Assembly: GCA_011390635.1 (NCBI GenBank) | Contig: JAABSA010000017.1 | Location: 299-64,298, forward strand | Length of the DNA: 64,000 nucleotides | Origin: Desulfotignum sp. | GTDB taxonomy: Bacteria; Desulfobacterota; Desulfobacteria; Desulfobacterales; Desulfobacteraceae | Direction: 5' to 3' | Shown here: positions 44,189 through 53,091 of the stretch, in pieces | Layout: the number at the start of each line of letters is the position of its first letter | How positions within the stretch are numbered: the stretch's first letter is position 1 | Program-made: the position numbers and the translations under genes | Notes under the pieces: model-generated | Databases searched by the model: none | Told to the model about the DNA's origin: nothing | The model's input: the letters and a program-made list of their open reading frames with translations, nothing else

Positions 44189-45217
44189 ATGAGAACTTTA
44201 TTGCCGGCTGGACTGTTACTGCTGATCCTGCTGGTTTCCACGCCGGGCTGGTGCGAAGAATCTGACGGTTTGCAGACCTTTCAGGTCTTTTATGAAAATG
44301 ATCTTTTCGGAGATACAGACAGGTATTATACCAATGCCCTGCAGATGACCTGGCTGTCCAAAGATCTGAAACAATACAAAGATGATGTCCGCCTGCCGGA
44401 CTGGTCCCTTCCTTTGATCCGGGCGGTTCCGTTTGCCCATGTTCCCGGCAGCACCCATAATATCGGGCTGCTGTTCGGGCAGCAGATTTTTACCCCTGCA
44501 GATATTGCGGCCACGGATCTGCTGCTTGATGACCGGCCCTATGCCGGATATTTATATACAGGCATCGCCCTGCACAGCAAAACCGCAACCAAACTGGATA
44601 CCATTGAAATTTCCCTGGGGGTGGTGGGCCCGGCTGCCCTGGGGGAACAGGTTCAGAATACCGTACATGATTTCAGAGATATCGCTCAAGCCCAGGGCTG
44701 GGATCATCAGCTTGCCAACGAACCGGCAGTACAATTTTCCTGGCAGCGCAAATGGCGGAACCACAGGGCGATGCTCACGAATATCCTGTGCTATGACCTG
44801 CTGTCCCACACCGGTGTCACCCTGGGCAATGTGAGAACCGGTGCGAATGCCGGCCTGGAAGTCCGGATGGGATACAATATTCCAATGGATTTCGGGTCCG
44901 ACGTGATCCGTCCCGGTGCCGGGATCAGTGCTCCGGTATCCAATTCCGGGTATCCCCATATACCGGATTTTGGCGTACACCTGTTTGCCGGTGTCCGGTC
45001 AGCAGCGGTGTTTCGTGATATCTTTCTGGACGGCAACACCTTTAAAAGCAGCCACAGTGTGGATAAAAGACCATTGGTGGGGGAATTGTCCGCAGGCATT
45101 GCCGTAAACTATAAGCGGATCAAACTGACCTACCGCCATGTTTTTAGAACCAAACAGTTCGATAACCAGTCCAGGGGCCATGTGGTGGGATCTTTGGCTC
45201 TGACCGTCTCTTTTTAG
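44189..45217 (+). CDS. LpxR-family outer-membrane lipid A 3'-O-deacylase (DUF2219)
   Basis: 342 residues with a signal peptide (LLPAGLLLLILLVSTPGWC). The N-terminal strand FQVFYENDLFGDTDRYYTNALQMTW carries the Asn-Asp pair and YTNA segment of LpxR active sites, and DDRPYAGYLYTGIAL and KRIKLTYRHVFRTKQFDNQ are typical late strands of the 12-strand barrel. It would remove the 3' acyloxyacyl chain of lipid A at the outer leaflet. The mature N-terminus contains a Cys near the cleavage site but the context looks like a normal barrel rather than a lipoprotein. Confidence 0.85.
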   Translation: MRTLLPAGLLLLILLVSTPGWCEESDGLQTFQVFYENDLFGDTDRYYTNALQMTWLSKDLKQYKDDVRLPDWSLPLIRAVPFAHVPGSTHNIGLLFGQQIFTPADIAATDLLLDDRPYAGYLYTGIALHSKTATKLDTIEISLGVVGPAALGEQVQNTVHDFRDIAQAQGWDHQLANEPAVQFSWQRKWRNHRAMLTNILCYDLLSHTGVTLGNVRTGANAGLEVRMGYNIPMDFGSDVIRPGAGISAPVSNSGYPHIPDFGVHLFAGVRSAAVFRDIFLDGNTFKSSHSVDKRPLVGELSAGIAVNYKRIKLTYRHVFRTKQFDNQSRGHVVGSLALTVSF

Positions 45218-45227
45218 GGATTTGGTG

Positions 45228-47489
45228 CTACACCGGTTCCAGGAAACACCCCCCCTGGGATGTGTCCAGATGTTGGGACCGATACCCGGGAACCGCTGCC
45301 TTGCAGGCGATGGGCCTGCCCTGAACAGAGGCGTCCAGGACCAGCTCCAGGCCTTTATCCGACGGAATGAATGTCACGATAACAGCGCCTCCCGGCACCA
45401 GGGTGGGGCCAAATGACAAAGGGATGTTTTGTTTAAGCCATCCGGGAAAAATTCCGGAGCCCAGTATCAATGTATCGCCTTCTTCTCTGATGAACAGGCT
45501 GCGCATCATCAAGATCCATTCTGCGGCAGCCCAGCCGTGCTGGCCGTCTCCCATGCACCCGCCCCCAGTCAAAGGGTTTATGGCTTCCGGCCACTGGCCG
45601 GTGGGGGATGCCAGATCCGCCACGGTGGTGATCAAATCCCGGTACCGGGTATCCTGGCTGCGCAAAAACGTCTGGGCCATGGCCAGGGTCAGGTAGATGT
45701 TGATGCCTGAGTGAATCATGTCCTGGAAAAAGGCATTGCCATAGGAGCAATGGGACATGAGATAGGACATGGTGTTCATGATCCTGGCATCATTTGGTGG
45801 TGTGATCTGCAATGGATAATCCGCCACCAGGGACCCCACAGCTCCTGCATCCATACGGCGGTAGGGGGATGCCGGGATGGCATGGTATCGTTTATATGCG
45901 GCAGCCTGGCCCAGGGAGGCAAAAATCCGGTTTTCAAAATCCGTTGCCTGGGCAGCGAATGTGTTCTGATAAGAACTGTTTTTTTGTATTTCTGCCAGCC
46001 TGGCTGCCGCTCTGAGTCCGGCAACTCCCCAGAAATCATCCCAGTAATAATAGTCGTTGGGTCCCAGATGTTCGGCGCTGAATCCGGCCGGCAGCAGGCC
46101 GTCATGGGGTTTGCCGTCCTTTTTGCTGCGGCGGTTGTGCAGGATCCACCGGGCACCTTTCATCAAAGAGGTGAAAAGATCGGCTGACGGGGCGATGCCG
46201 GTGCACTGTGTGAATCGGTAAGCGATCCACAAAACCTGGCCGTTGGAATCCCATTCTCCTTCCTGGGAATGGAAATACCCGGTCAGGCTCTGGCGGTCCG
46301 GAAACCTATGGATCAAGCGGTTGCATTTTCGGACGAGTCCCAGACCCAGCAGGGCATTGATCATTAAACATGCATCCCGGAACCAGAACCGCCGGTAGGT
46401 GTAGGGGCCGGGATATACTTCATCCGCGCTTAACAGCAGCAGGGTCCTGACTGCGGCATCATACAGGAATTGAAAATCTGCATCAGGTACGGACAATGCT
46501 GCGGTTTGGGCAACAACCTCTGATGTGGGGGTAATCCCCCGGCCGGTGTCAGAGGATGGTTCGGCCGTATCCTTTTCCAGGGGCACCTGGATATCTATAT
46601 GGGTGGTTTCATCGGCCCTTATAGGAAAAAACGCGGCAGCCGTGGCCATGCCGATGGGACAGGCGGTCTGGTTTTCAGCCTGGGGCCGGTGCAGGTTCAG
46701 GGCCACATCCCCGTGATCATAGGTGGAAAACAACACCTTTTCAGGCGCAGTTGTAAAGTGTACATCATTGGTGTGGTTAATGGTAAACCGGCTGTCTTTA
46801 TAGCGGATATGGTCGATGAAATGAATGCCTTCCGGATTATAGGGCCGTATGGACACAATAAGCCATCCAGCATCCTTTTGCATGCCGCCTCTGGCTCTCA
46901 TCTGCATCACCGGTCCTGCATGGCTGTCCATTGCCACCGTGGCTGTGCAGACCAGAGACAGCGTATCTTTTTCTGTGGCAGTGGTGACGGCAAGTTCGTC
47001 TGTCAGATCCAGTGTCTGGTCAGCATGGACCTGCCGGGACGGTACCAGCAGTTTTCCCGCTTCAGACATGAGCCAGACATCAATGGACCAGGCATCAAAC
47101 AAGGGTGTCACAAGGCCCCTGGGATCGATGACAGGGTATAGGGCAAGGTCGTGTCGGCCCACTGCGGTCCAGTTTCTGTGGGTGACATTGATGTGGGAAA
47201 AAGAAAATCCCCTGGGGATAAAAGATGCATCCCGGGGGGTAAATTGTTTGACTACCCAGAAAGGCCATATCCAGTCAAGATTGTATTGAATGGCCCGGGT
47301 ATTGATCAGACCCCGGGCATGGAAAATTAGTCCGGCCCGGAGCAGTTCAATGGGTTCCTGCACTTTTGAGGGTTTGCCGAACTGGCGCAGCCGGGCCATC
47401 ACGGTGATCGGGTCCACAAATCCGTAATATCCGGTAATCCGTCTGATCAGAAAATGCCATGGGAACCATTTTTTAAAAAACCTATGCAT
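45228..47489 (-). CDS. Glucoamylase/debranching-like (alpha/alpha)6-barrel protein
   Basis: 753 residues. The N-terminal 330 residues are beta-rich and not recognised. The C-terminal part is a six-hairpin glycosidase-like domain: YRRFWFRDACLMINALLGLG (catalytic-acid region), FHSQEGEWDSNGQVLWIAYRF, YYYWDDFWGVAGLRAAARLA, PYRRMDAGAVGSLVADYPLQ and PEAINPLTGGGCMGDGQHGWAAAEW. This resembles amylo-alpha-1,6-glucosidase/GH15-type enzymes. No signal peptide, so probably cytoplasmic. It ends a minus-strand operon with a GT4 glycosyltransferase, suggesting turnover or trimming of the glycan that enzyme makes. Substrate unknown. Confidence 0.75.
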   Translation of the reverse strand: MHRFFKKWFPWHFLIRRITGYYGFVDPITVMARLRQFGKPSKVQEPIELLRAGLIFHARGLINTRAIQYNLDWIWPFWVVKQFTPRDASFIPRGFSFSHINVTHRNWTAVGRHDLALYPVIDPRGLVTPLFDAWSIDVWLMSEAGKLLVPSRQVHADQTLDLTDELAVTTATEKDTLSLVCTATVAMDSHAGPVMQMRARGGMQKDAGWLIVSIRPYNPEGIHFIDHIRYKDSRFTINHTNDVHFTTAPEKVLFSTYDHGDVALNLHRPQAENQTACPIGMATAAAFFPIRADETTHIDIQVPLEKDTAEPSSDTGRGITPTSEVVAQTAALSVPDADFQFLYDAAVRTLLLLSADEVYPGPYTYRRFWFRDACLMINALLGLGLVRKCNRLIHRFPDRQSLTGYFHSQEGEWDSNGQVLWIAYRFTQCTGIAPSADLFTSLMKGARWILHNRRSKKDGKPHDGLLPAGFSAEHLGPNDYYYWDDFWGVAGLRAAARLAEIQKNSSYQNTFAAQATDFENRIFASLGQAAAYKRYHAIPASPYRRMDAGAVGSLVADYPLQITPPNDARIMNTMSYLMSHCSYGNAFFQDMIHSGINIYLTLAMAQTFLRSQDTRYRDLITTVADLASPTGQWPEAINPLTGGGCMGDGQHGWAAAEWILMMRSLFIREEGDTLILGSGIFPGWLKQNIPLSFGPTLVPGGAVIVTFIPSDKGLELVLDASVQGRPIACKAAVPGYRSQHLDTSQGGCFLEPV

Positions 47490-47504
47490 TGCTCGCCTTC
47501 CTGG

Positions 47505-48320
47505 CTATATAAAGGGGTTGGCAATGTGCTGCTGCATTTTTTTGTCAATGGTTTTCTCAAAGGGCCTGCCGTAATAATCATATAACCGTGTTTCCGTCTC
47601 CAGATTCACCGGTTTTTGGGGATCAAATTCAGGGCCGTCCTTAATGGCCCGGGTTGTCAGGTCCATCTCAAAGGTGGATTCCCCCCAGTTAATGGATTTG
47701 ACCCAGTGCAGAGACAACAGCACTTTTTTGCCCCCGGGCAGCCAGTTTCGGGTGTCCACCACCACATACCGAAGTGCCCAGGTGTCGTCATCCAAAATAA
47801 AATCCTCCACATGTCCGATATCCCCGTCCGATGCCTTGATAAAATATCCTTTGACTTCCTTGAAAGAGCGAAGGTGATTTTCCGGTGTGGTTTCCATGTC
47901 AGATTCATCCAGATCATCATCCGCAAGGATAGCAGTGTCAGACGTCACCGGTCCCACGGCTGCAGGATAGGCTGCCGGACCCCACAGGCCGGTGCCGGCC
48001 CAGTAATACGGATATCCATAATACCGGAACAATTTTTTTTCGTGCTCCCGGGACACTGGTTCATCTGCTGAGGGTGCCGGACAGTTTTCCAGCGTATCTT
48101 TGGATATGGTGAGAAAAAGACTGCGGGTGTTCCAGTCCGGACGGTCAATCATGATTGGTGATATCAGCACCTGGTTTCCTATCAGCCAGTTTCCGGTGTT
48201 GGCAATGATGTGACGTACGGTCCACCACTGGTCATCAAATAAAACATCTTCACATGTTCCAAAATGCTGGTTATCAGCATGTAATTTATATCCGATAATT
48301 TCATCTACACTCCTGAGCAT
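47505..48320 (-). CDS. Double PRC-barrel domain protein
   Basis: 271 residues, AAAGGAGAGC before the ATG. Two PRC-barrel domains: residues about 1-80 (LRSVDEIIGYKLHADNQHFGTCEDVLFDD) and about 150-235 (LRSFKEVKGYFIKASDGDIGHVEDFILDD), joined by an acidic linker with a Tyr-rich YYGYPYYWAG stretch. PRC barrels are small beta-barrels used in RNA-processing, photosynthetic and stress-related proteins; the function of two-domain stand-alone forms is unknown. It overlaps the GT4 gene by 16 bases. Confidence 0.82.
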   Translation of the reverse strand: MLRSVDEIIGYKLHADNQHFGTCEDVLFDDQWWTVRHIIANTGNWLIGNQVLISPIMIDRPDWNTRSLFLTISKDTLENCPAPSADEPVSREHEKKLFRYYGYPYYWAGTGLWGPAAYPAAVGPVTSDTAILADDDLDESDMETTPENHLRSFKEVKGYFIKASDGDIGHVEDFILDDDTWALRYVVVDTRNWLPGGKKVLLSLHWVKSINWGESTFEMDLTTRAIKDGPEFDPQKPVNLETETRLYDYYGRPFEKTIDKKMQQHIANPFI

Positions 48321-49630
48321 GAAGCTCTCCTTTCTTTTTTAGAACCTTTGGATCTGGAGAAGGTTCTGGTAATACTGTGGACTTTTTCACTGATCAGATC
48401 CCATTCGGTTCGAATCGTCCGCAAAAACATCTCCCACGGTTCCATATCTGTTTCATCCATCACCGAAGCACCACTCCCCCGTGATACGGCATGTTCATAA
48501 AGATCCGACAGTTTTTGGGCACAGGTGTTTCGGCTGAAATCCTGTGCCGTCTGCAATGCGCATTTTTGCCATGCAGCTGTTTTTTCAGGATGAGACACTG
48601 CATCACAAATGGCCCGGGAGAATGCTTTGGTGTTTGCACCGCTATGTAACAGCATGCCGTTCTGTTTGTGCCGTACCACTTCTCTGGCACCCGGGGCATC
48701 CAGGGCGATCACTGGTGTGCCTGCTGCCATGGCCTCTGTGAGCACCATGCCCTGGGTTTCAGATTTGGAGGAAAACACAAACATATCCATGGCCTGGTAG
48801 GCATCGGCCAGGACTTTTCCCTTGAGATTGCCTGTGAGAACCAGCCGGTCCAGAAGGTTGTGCGCATCAAAGATGTCGTGAATTTTTGCTTCTTCCGGGC
48901 CTTCTCCGGCTACGCAAAACCAGGTGTCAGCAAGGGTTTCCATAGCTATGGCAACACTTTTTGCCAGAAATACCAGGTTTTTTTCAGGGGCAAGTCTGCC
49001 CACATGTCCTATGACAAAAGCATTTTCAGGAATCTGCCGTTCTTTTTTAAAGGCAGGGCCGTCTGCGGAGCCAAAAAAAGCGGTATCCACACCCGTGGGA
49101 ATTTCCGTAATCGGGGTGGTGACTCCCCGCTTGCGGATCAAATCGGCAATACTTTTGCTGGGTGCCACCACCTGGTCGCATAAATTGGCGTACATGGTGG
49201 ACAGGTTCAAGGCAAACTGCCTGAAATTCTCGTTGTCTCCGGCTACATAATGGGCATATTCCTCATACAGGGTATGGTGGGTGAAAACAAGGGGAAGCCG
49301 GTGGCGCCGTGCCGCCCGGAAGGCCGCATCACCCAGCAGATACGGATGGTGACTGTGGATGATATCAGCCTTGAAATCCTCCAGTTTTTCGGTAATGTAA
49401 AACGGTACGGGAATGCGCATGGAAAAATCACTGCCGTTGAAATTCTGGATGGCCGGCACACGTATAATAGTATCATCTTCGGTTTCATCTATGCCGGCTT
49501 CCGGGAATGTGGGCGCAACAATGAGAACCCGATGCCCTTTTTTTTGCAGATCCTGTGCAAAATTATGAACCGAGCGCGCCACCCCGCCCACATGGGGCAG
49601 GTATGTATTGGTGAACATACAGATATGCAT
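48305..49630 (-). CDS. GT4-family glycosyltransferase
   Basis: 441 residues with GT-B fold. N-terminal acceptor domain MHICMFTNTYLPHVGGVARSV, then HSHHPYLLGDAAFRAARR; C-terminal donor domain with IGHVGRLAPEKN, EGPEEAKI, SSKSETQGMVLTEAMAAGTPVIA, the E-x7-E donor site. Closest in style to mannosyl/glucosyl-diacylglycerol and PimB-like enzymes. It probably transfers a sugar to a lipid or short glycan at the membrane. Its ATG overlaps the PEBP stop (TGATG) and its end overlaps the PRC gene, so all are one operon. Confidence 0.88.
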   Translation of the reverse strand: MHICMFTNTYLPHVGGVARSVHNFAQDLQKKGHRVLIVAPTFPEAGIDETEDDTIIRVPAIQNFNGSDFSMRIPVPFYITEKLEDFKADIIHSHHPYLLGDAAFRAARRHRLPLVFTHHTLYEEYAHYVAGDNENFRQFALNLSTMYANLCDQVVAPSKSIADLIRKRGVTTPITEIPTGVDTAFFGSADGPAFKKERQIPENAFVIGHVGRLAPEKNLVFLAKSVAIAMETLADTWFCVAGEGPEEAKIHDIFDAHNLLDRLVLTGNLKGKVLADAYQAMDMFVFSSKSETQGMVLTEAMAAGTPVIALDAPGAREVVRHKQNGMLLHSGANTKAFSRAICDAVSHPEKTAAWQKCALQTAQDFSRNTCAQKLSDLYEHAVSRGSGASVMDETDMEPWEMFLRTIRTEWDLISEKVHSITRTFSRSKGSKKERRASCSGV

Positions 49631-50082
49631 CAGATTCTTTCATACCTGCCCATGAGTTCGGCATGGAAAAGCACATGGCCGGACATGGCATTTTCCACCT
49701 CTGCCTTGGCGCTTTTTTCAGGCAGATCCAGCAGGGTGTCCAGGGCAAATAATTTGAAAAAATACCGGTGTTCTCTGTCCGGCGGGCAGGGGCCGAAATA
49801 CCCGGCTTCGCCATTAGTGCCGATACCGGCCACTCCCGGTGGCTCGCTGGCTTCTGCGATGGTGTGGGTATCCGGTGGGATATTGAATACCACCCAGTGG
49901 TCCCACATTCCGTCTTTGCGCAGGTTTTTGGGGACATCAGGATCATCCATGATCAGCACCAGGCTTTTGGCTTCATGGGGTACACCGGTGATCTCCAGGG
50001 GCGGATTTACATTATCACCGTCGCAGGTGTAGATGGACGGTATTTTTTCTCCCTGTATAAATGCGGAACTGGTAAGTTTCAT
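49630..50082 (-). CDS. YbhB/YbcL-type PEBP (Raf-kinase-inhibitor-like) protein
   Basis: 150 residues from ATG 50082, preceded by TTGGAGG. The phosphatidylethanolamine-binding fold is recognised by YTCDGDNVNPPLEI, LVLIMDDPDVP, WDHWVVFNIPP and YFGPCPPDREHRYFFKLFALD. These proteins bind phosphate-bearing ligands in a conserved pocket; the bacterial role is unclear. It is the first gene of the minus-strand operon with GT4, PRC-barrel and glycosidase-like genes, and has no signal peptide. Confidence 0.9.
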   Translation of the reverse strand: MKLTSSAFIQGEKIPSIYTCDGDNVNPPLEITGVPHEAKSLVLIMDDPDVPKNLRKDGMWDHWVVFNIPPDTHTIAEASEPPGVAGIGTNGEAGYFGPCPPDREHRYFFKLFALDTLLDLPEKSAKAEVENAMSGHVLFHAELMGRYERI

Positions 50083-50241
50083 AATGACCTCCAACGCTTT
50101 AGAATGGTAAGATAGTGACGTGCATCTTCACCTTTGTGTCAATTTTATTACCAATTGTATGCATATCTTTTTGCCGGGTCAATGGGGGAATTCACCCATT
50201 TTTCAGTAAAACATCATGGAACTATCTGGTATGGATGCCGA

Positions 50242-50313
50242 CCCTGGAGGTGCCTTCCTGCCGGCCTGAGATCCACAGGCTCTGACAGTCCTGCAGCAAG
50301 GCACCTCCGGGGG
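50242..50313. repeat. Long structured inverted repeat
   Basis: GGAGGTGCCTTCCTGC at 50246-50261 pairs with GCAGCAAGGCACCTCC at 50293-50308 (15 of 16 positions), extended outward by CCCT and GGGG. Inside, GCCTG and CAGGC form a second small hairpin. No T-tract follows. The surrounding 50200-50410 also holds ACCGGTC/GACCGGT arms and a repeated GCCGTGCA. It lies in the 450-base gap before the permease gene and could be a structured RNA or a small mobile repeat. Confidence 0.5.
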
Positions 50314-50539
50314 CTACCGCCGTGCAACAGGGACCGCATTCCACGGGTCTCAGTATAGAACCAGGCCACTGCCGTGCAGACACCGGTCAACCGAACAAGA
50401 CCGGTTCCATGCGACGGCCCTGAATTTCCGTTATTTGTGTCTTGACATAATACCGGGGGCGCTATACTTGTTATACCATTTTGGGTGTGTGATGCTGTAT
50501 GAACGATATTCCATACCACTATACAGGAGAGGACCGGGT

Positions 50540-51766
50540 GTCAGTATGGTAGCGGTTGTCATTTTCAGTCTGGCCTACCTGGGCATCGCCCTGGGCAAAA
50601 TTCCGGGACTGGTGATAGACCGGGTAGGTGTGGCCCTGCTCGGTGCCATTGCCATGGTGGTGTCCGGGGTGGTGACTCTGGAAGGGGCCGTGGGTGCCAT
50701 CGATCTGCCCACGATCCTTTTGCTGTATTCGTTGATGATACTTTCCGCACAGTTGCGCCTGGGTGGTTTCTACACCTGGGTGGCCTTTATAATTGTGCCC
50801 TATTATAAACATCCCAGGGTTTTTTTAGGCATCACCATGGGGGTGAGCGCAGTGCTGTCCGCAGTGCTGGCCAATGATATCGTGTGCTTTGCATTGACTC
50901 CGGTGCTGGCGGTCTCGCTGCTGAAAGCCGGGCTGAATCCGCTGCCGTTTCTCATCGGCCTGGCGGTCTCCAGCAACATCGGGTCTGCCGCCACCATCAT
51001 CGGCAATCCCCAGAACATGCTCATCGGCCAGACCGGGTATCTGGATTTTGCACACTTTTTTTTCTGGTGCACCCCGCCCGCGGTGCTGGCCCTGTCTGCA
51101 GGGTACGGAATCATATTGTGGATATACCGGGGAAGGTTTTGCCACCTGGAAAACAGGAAGAAGCAGGAAGGCAGCGAAGAGCCGGGGCAGCCTTTTGATC
51201 CGTGGCAGACATCCAAAGGGGTGCTGGCGGTGGGGGTGTTGATGATATTATTTTGCACGTCAATACCCAGAGAATATTCCGCCATCGGCATTGCCGGGGT
51301 GCTGCTGTGCTCCCGTAAAATGAAAACCCGGGACATCACGGGACTGGTGGACTGGCATTTGATCACCTTGTTCTGTGCTCTGTTTATCATCATCCACGGG
51401 ATATCTGAAAGCGGATACCTGGATATGGTGATGGACCGCCTGGCGGACATGGGCCTGCATCTGAGCAGCCTGCCGGTGTTGACCGGAATATCCGCCCTGT
51501 TGAGTAACCTGTTCAGCAACGTGCCTGCGGCCATGCTGCTGATCTCCTTTCTGGATCCATCGGATCACATCCAGTGGCATACCCTGGCCGTTTCCAGTAC
51601 CTTTGCCGGCAACCTGTTCCTGTTAGGCAGCATTGCCAATCTCATCGTGGTGGAACAGGCACAGGCCCATGGTATAAAAATTTCTTTTTTGCAGCATGCA
51701 GCCGTGGGTATTCCCGTGACCATCGCCTCTTTACTGATATTGACTGGATGGTTTCTGGCGGTATGA
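50540..51766 (+). CDS. SLC13/ArsB-NhaD (ion transporter superfamily) permease
   Basis: About 408 residues from GTG 50540 (AGGAGAGG upstream; ATG 50546 also possible, and an in-frame extension to 50435 lacks a ribosome site). Eleven or so hydrophobic helices. The family re-entrant motifs are SAVLANDIVCFALTPVL and SSNIGSAATIIGNPQNMLIG in the first half, and LSNLFSNVPAAMLLISF with TFAGNLFLLGSIANLIVVE in the second. Substrate may be an anion (dicarboxylate, sulfate, arsenite) or Na+/H+. The stop overlaps the start of a RelE-like gene. Confidence 0.85.
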   Translation, partial: VSMVAVVIFSLAYLGIALGKIPGLVIDRVGVALLGAIAMVVSGVVTLEGAVGAIDLPTILLLYSLMILSAQLRLGGFYTWVAFIIVPYYKHPRVFLGITMGVSAVLSAVLANDIVCFALTPVLAVSLLKAGLNPLPFLIGLAVSSNIGSAATIIGNPQNMLIGQTGYLDFAHFFFWCTPPAVLALSAGYGIILWIYRGRFCHLENRKKQEGSEEPGQPFDPWQTSKGVLAVGVLMILFCTSIPREYSAIGIAGVLLCSRKMKTRDITGLVDWHLITLFCALFIIIHGISESGYLDMVMDRLADMGLHLSSLPVLTGISALLSNLFSNVPAAMLLISFLDPSDHIQWHTLAVSSTFAGNLFLLGSIANLIVVEQAQAHGIKISFLQHAAVGIPVTIASLLILTGWFLAV

Positions 51767-52137
51767 AAGACAAAATTATAAATACAACCTATGCCTCAGT
51801 CTTTGCCGTGAATCATCAATATTATCCCACAGAGCTGTTTTCCAGTAAACTTTCGCAGGTGCGAAAAACCGATCCCAAAGGGTATCGGCGCATCAGAAAT
51901 ACCATAGACCGGCTGCTGGTTGATCCGTCCGGTGCAGATGGCAAAATGAAGGGCATATACCATGGCCGGCTCAAAAAGTATGTGGGCCGGCGCGATTACC
52001 GCATCATCTATTACTGGTGTGCCAGGTGTCTCAAGGAAAACCGGCGCCTGCACTGCGGACCCATCCCCAACAACAGCGTGATCTTTTTTGATATCTATCA
52101 CAAAAAAGACAAAAAAAAGATCAAACGCCCGGGATAG
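51763..52137 (+). CDS. RelE/ParE-like toxin-fold protein without visible antitoxin
   Basis: About 124 residues. ATG 51763 overlaps the permease stop (ATGA). The C-terminal part is RelE-like: YHGRLKKYVGRRDYRIIYYWC, then NNSVIFFDIYHKKDKKK, which matches the core sheet and basic catalytic end of the superfamily. An N-terminal stretch of about 30 residues (TYASVFAVNHQYYPTELFS) is atypical. No antitoxin gene is found on either side; the neighbours are the permease and the convergent mdh. It may be a non-toxic relative or have an unlinked partner. Confidence 0.65.
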   Translation: MKDKIINTTYASVFAVNHQYYPTELFSSKLSQVRKTDPKGYRRIRNTIDRLLVDPSGADGKMKGIYHGRLKKYVGRRDYRIIYYWCARCLKENRRLHCGPIPNNSVIFFDIYHKKDKKKIKRPG

Positions 52138-52152
52138 CGGACTTCCCGGAGA

Positions 52153-53091
52153 TCAGCCTGGAGAATAAAAGGAGCGCAGTGTGTCCACCCCGTCTTTCAC
52201 CGCTTTGGCAGAAGCATCAAGGGCGGTTTTTTCCGCATCGGTCAATGCCAGTTCCAGAATTTTTTCCACCCCGTTTTTCCCCAGAAGGGCCGGGACCCCC
52301 AGAAACATGTCCTGGTATCCGTATTCGCCACGCAGATAGGCGGACACCGGCACCACCCGTTTTTCATCCTTGATAATGGCTTCCACCATCTTGGCTGCAG
52401 AGGCACCTGGCGCGTAAAAAGCCGATCCCTGCTTGAGCAGGGACACGATCTCCCCGCCGCCGGTGCGGGTGCGGTCGATCAGTTTTTCCAGTTCATCCGG
52501 TTCGATCAGTTCGGTGACCGGAATGCCGTTCACCCGGGTATACCTGGGCAGGGGCACCATGGTGTCCCCATGGCCGCCCAACACCATGGCCATGACATCC
52601 CCGGGCCAGATATTGAGTTTTTCCGCAATAAAATACCGGAATCTGGTGGAGTCCAGCACACCGGCCATGCCCATGACCCGTTTCAGGGCAAATCCTGTTT
52701 CCTGGAGGGTGGCCATGGCAATGACATCCAGCGGATTGGATACCACTACCACAACAGCATTGGGGGCGTATTCGGCAATGGCCCGGGAGGCTTTTTTGGC
52801 GATGTCTACATTGATTTTCATCAGATCCATACGGTCCATGCCCGGCTTTCTGGGAATCCCCGCGGTGAGGACCACCACGTCCGAATCGGCAATCTCTTTG
52901 TAATCATTGGTACCGGAGATATGGACATTGTAGTTTCGCATGGGTGCGGCGTGCAGATAATCCATGGCCTTGGCCTGGGGAAGGCCTTCCACCACATCGA
53001 CCATGACAATGTCTGCCAGGTTTTTCTCCGCAATATAGTAGACAGCTGTGGCGCCCACATTTCCGGCACCGATAATGGATACTTTAGGCAT
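52153..53091 (-). CDS. mdh: Malate dehydrogenase (LDH-like type)
   Basis: About 312 residues from ATG 53091 (AAGGAGG upstream). NAD motif IIGAGNVGATAVY, substrate-loop Arg residues in TAGIPRKPGMDR, the conserved VVSNPLD Asn, DSTRFRYFIAEKL and the catalytic His in LGGHGDTMVP are all intact, typical of tetrameric MDH of Chlorobium and Desulfobacterota. It interconverts malate and oxaloacetate in the TCA cycle. Its start overlaps the end of the divergent paralogue by eight bases, so both are co-transcribed. Confidence 0.95.
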   Translation of the reverse strand: MPKVSIIGAGNVGATAVYYIAEKNLADIVMVDVVEGLPQAKAMDYLHAAPMRNYNVHISGTNDYKEIADSDVVVLTAGIPRKPGMDRMDLMKINVDIAKKASRAIAEYAPNAVVVVVSNPLDVIAMATLQETGFALKRVMGMAGVLDSTRFRYFIAEKLNIWPGDVMAMVLGGHGDTMVPLPRYTRVNGIPVTELIEPDELEKLIDRTRTGGGEIVSLLKQGSAFYAPGASAAKMVEAIIKDEKRVVPVSAYLRGEYGYQDMFLGVPALLGKNGVEKILELALTDAEKTALDASAKAVKDGVDTLRSFYSPG

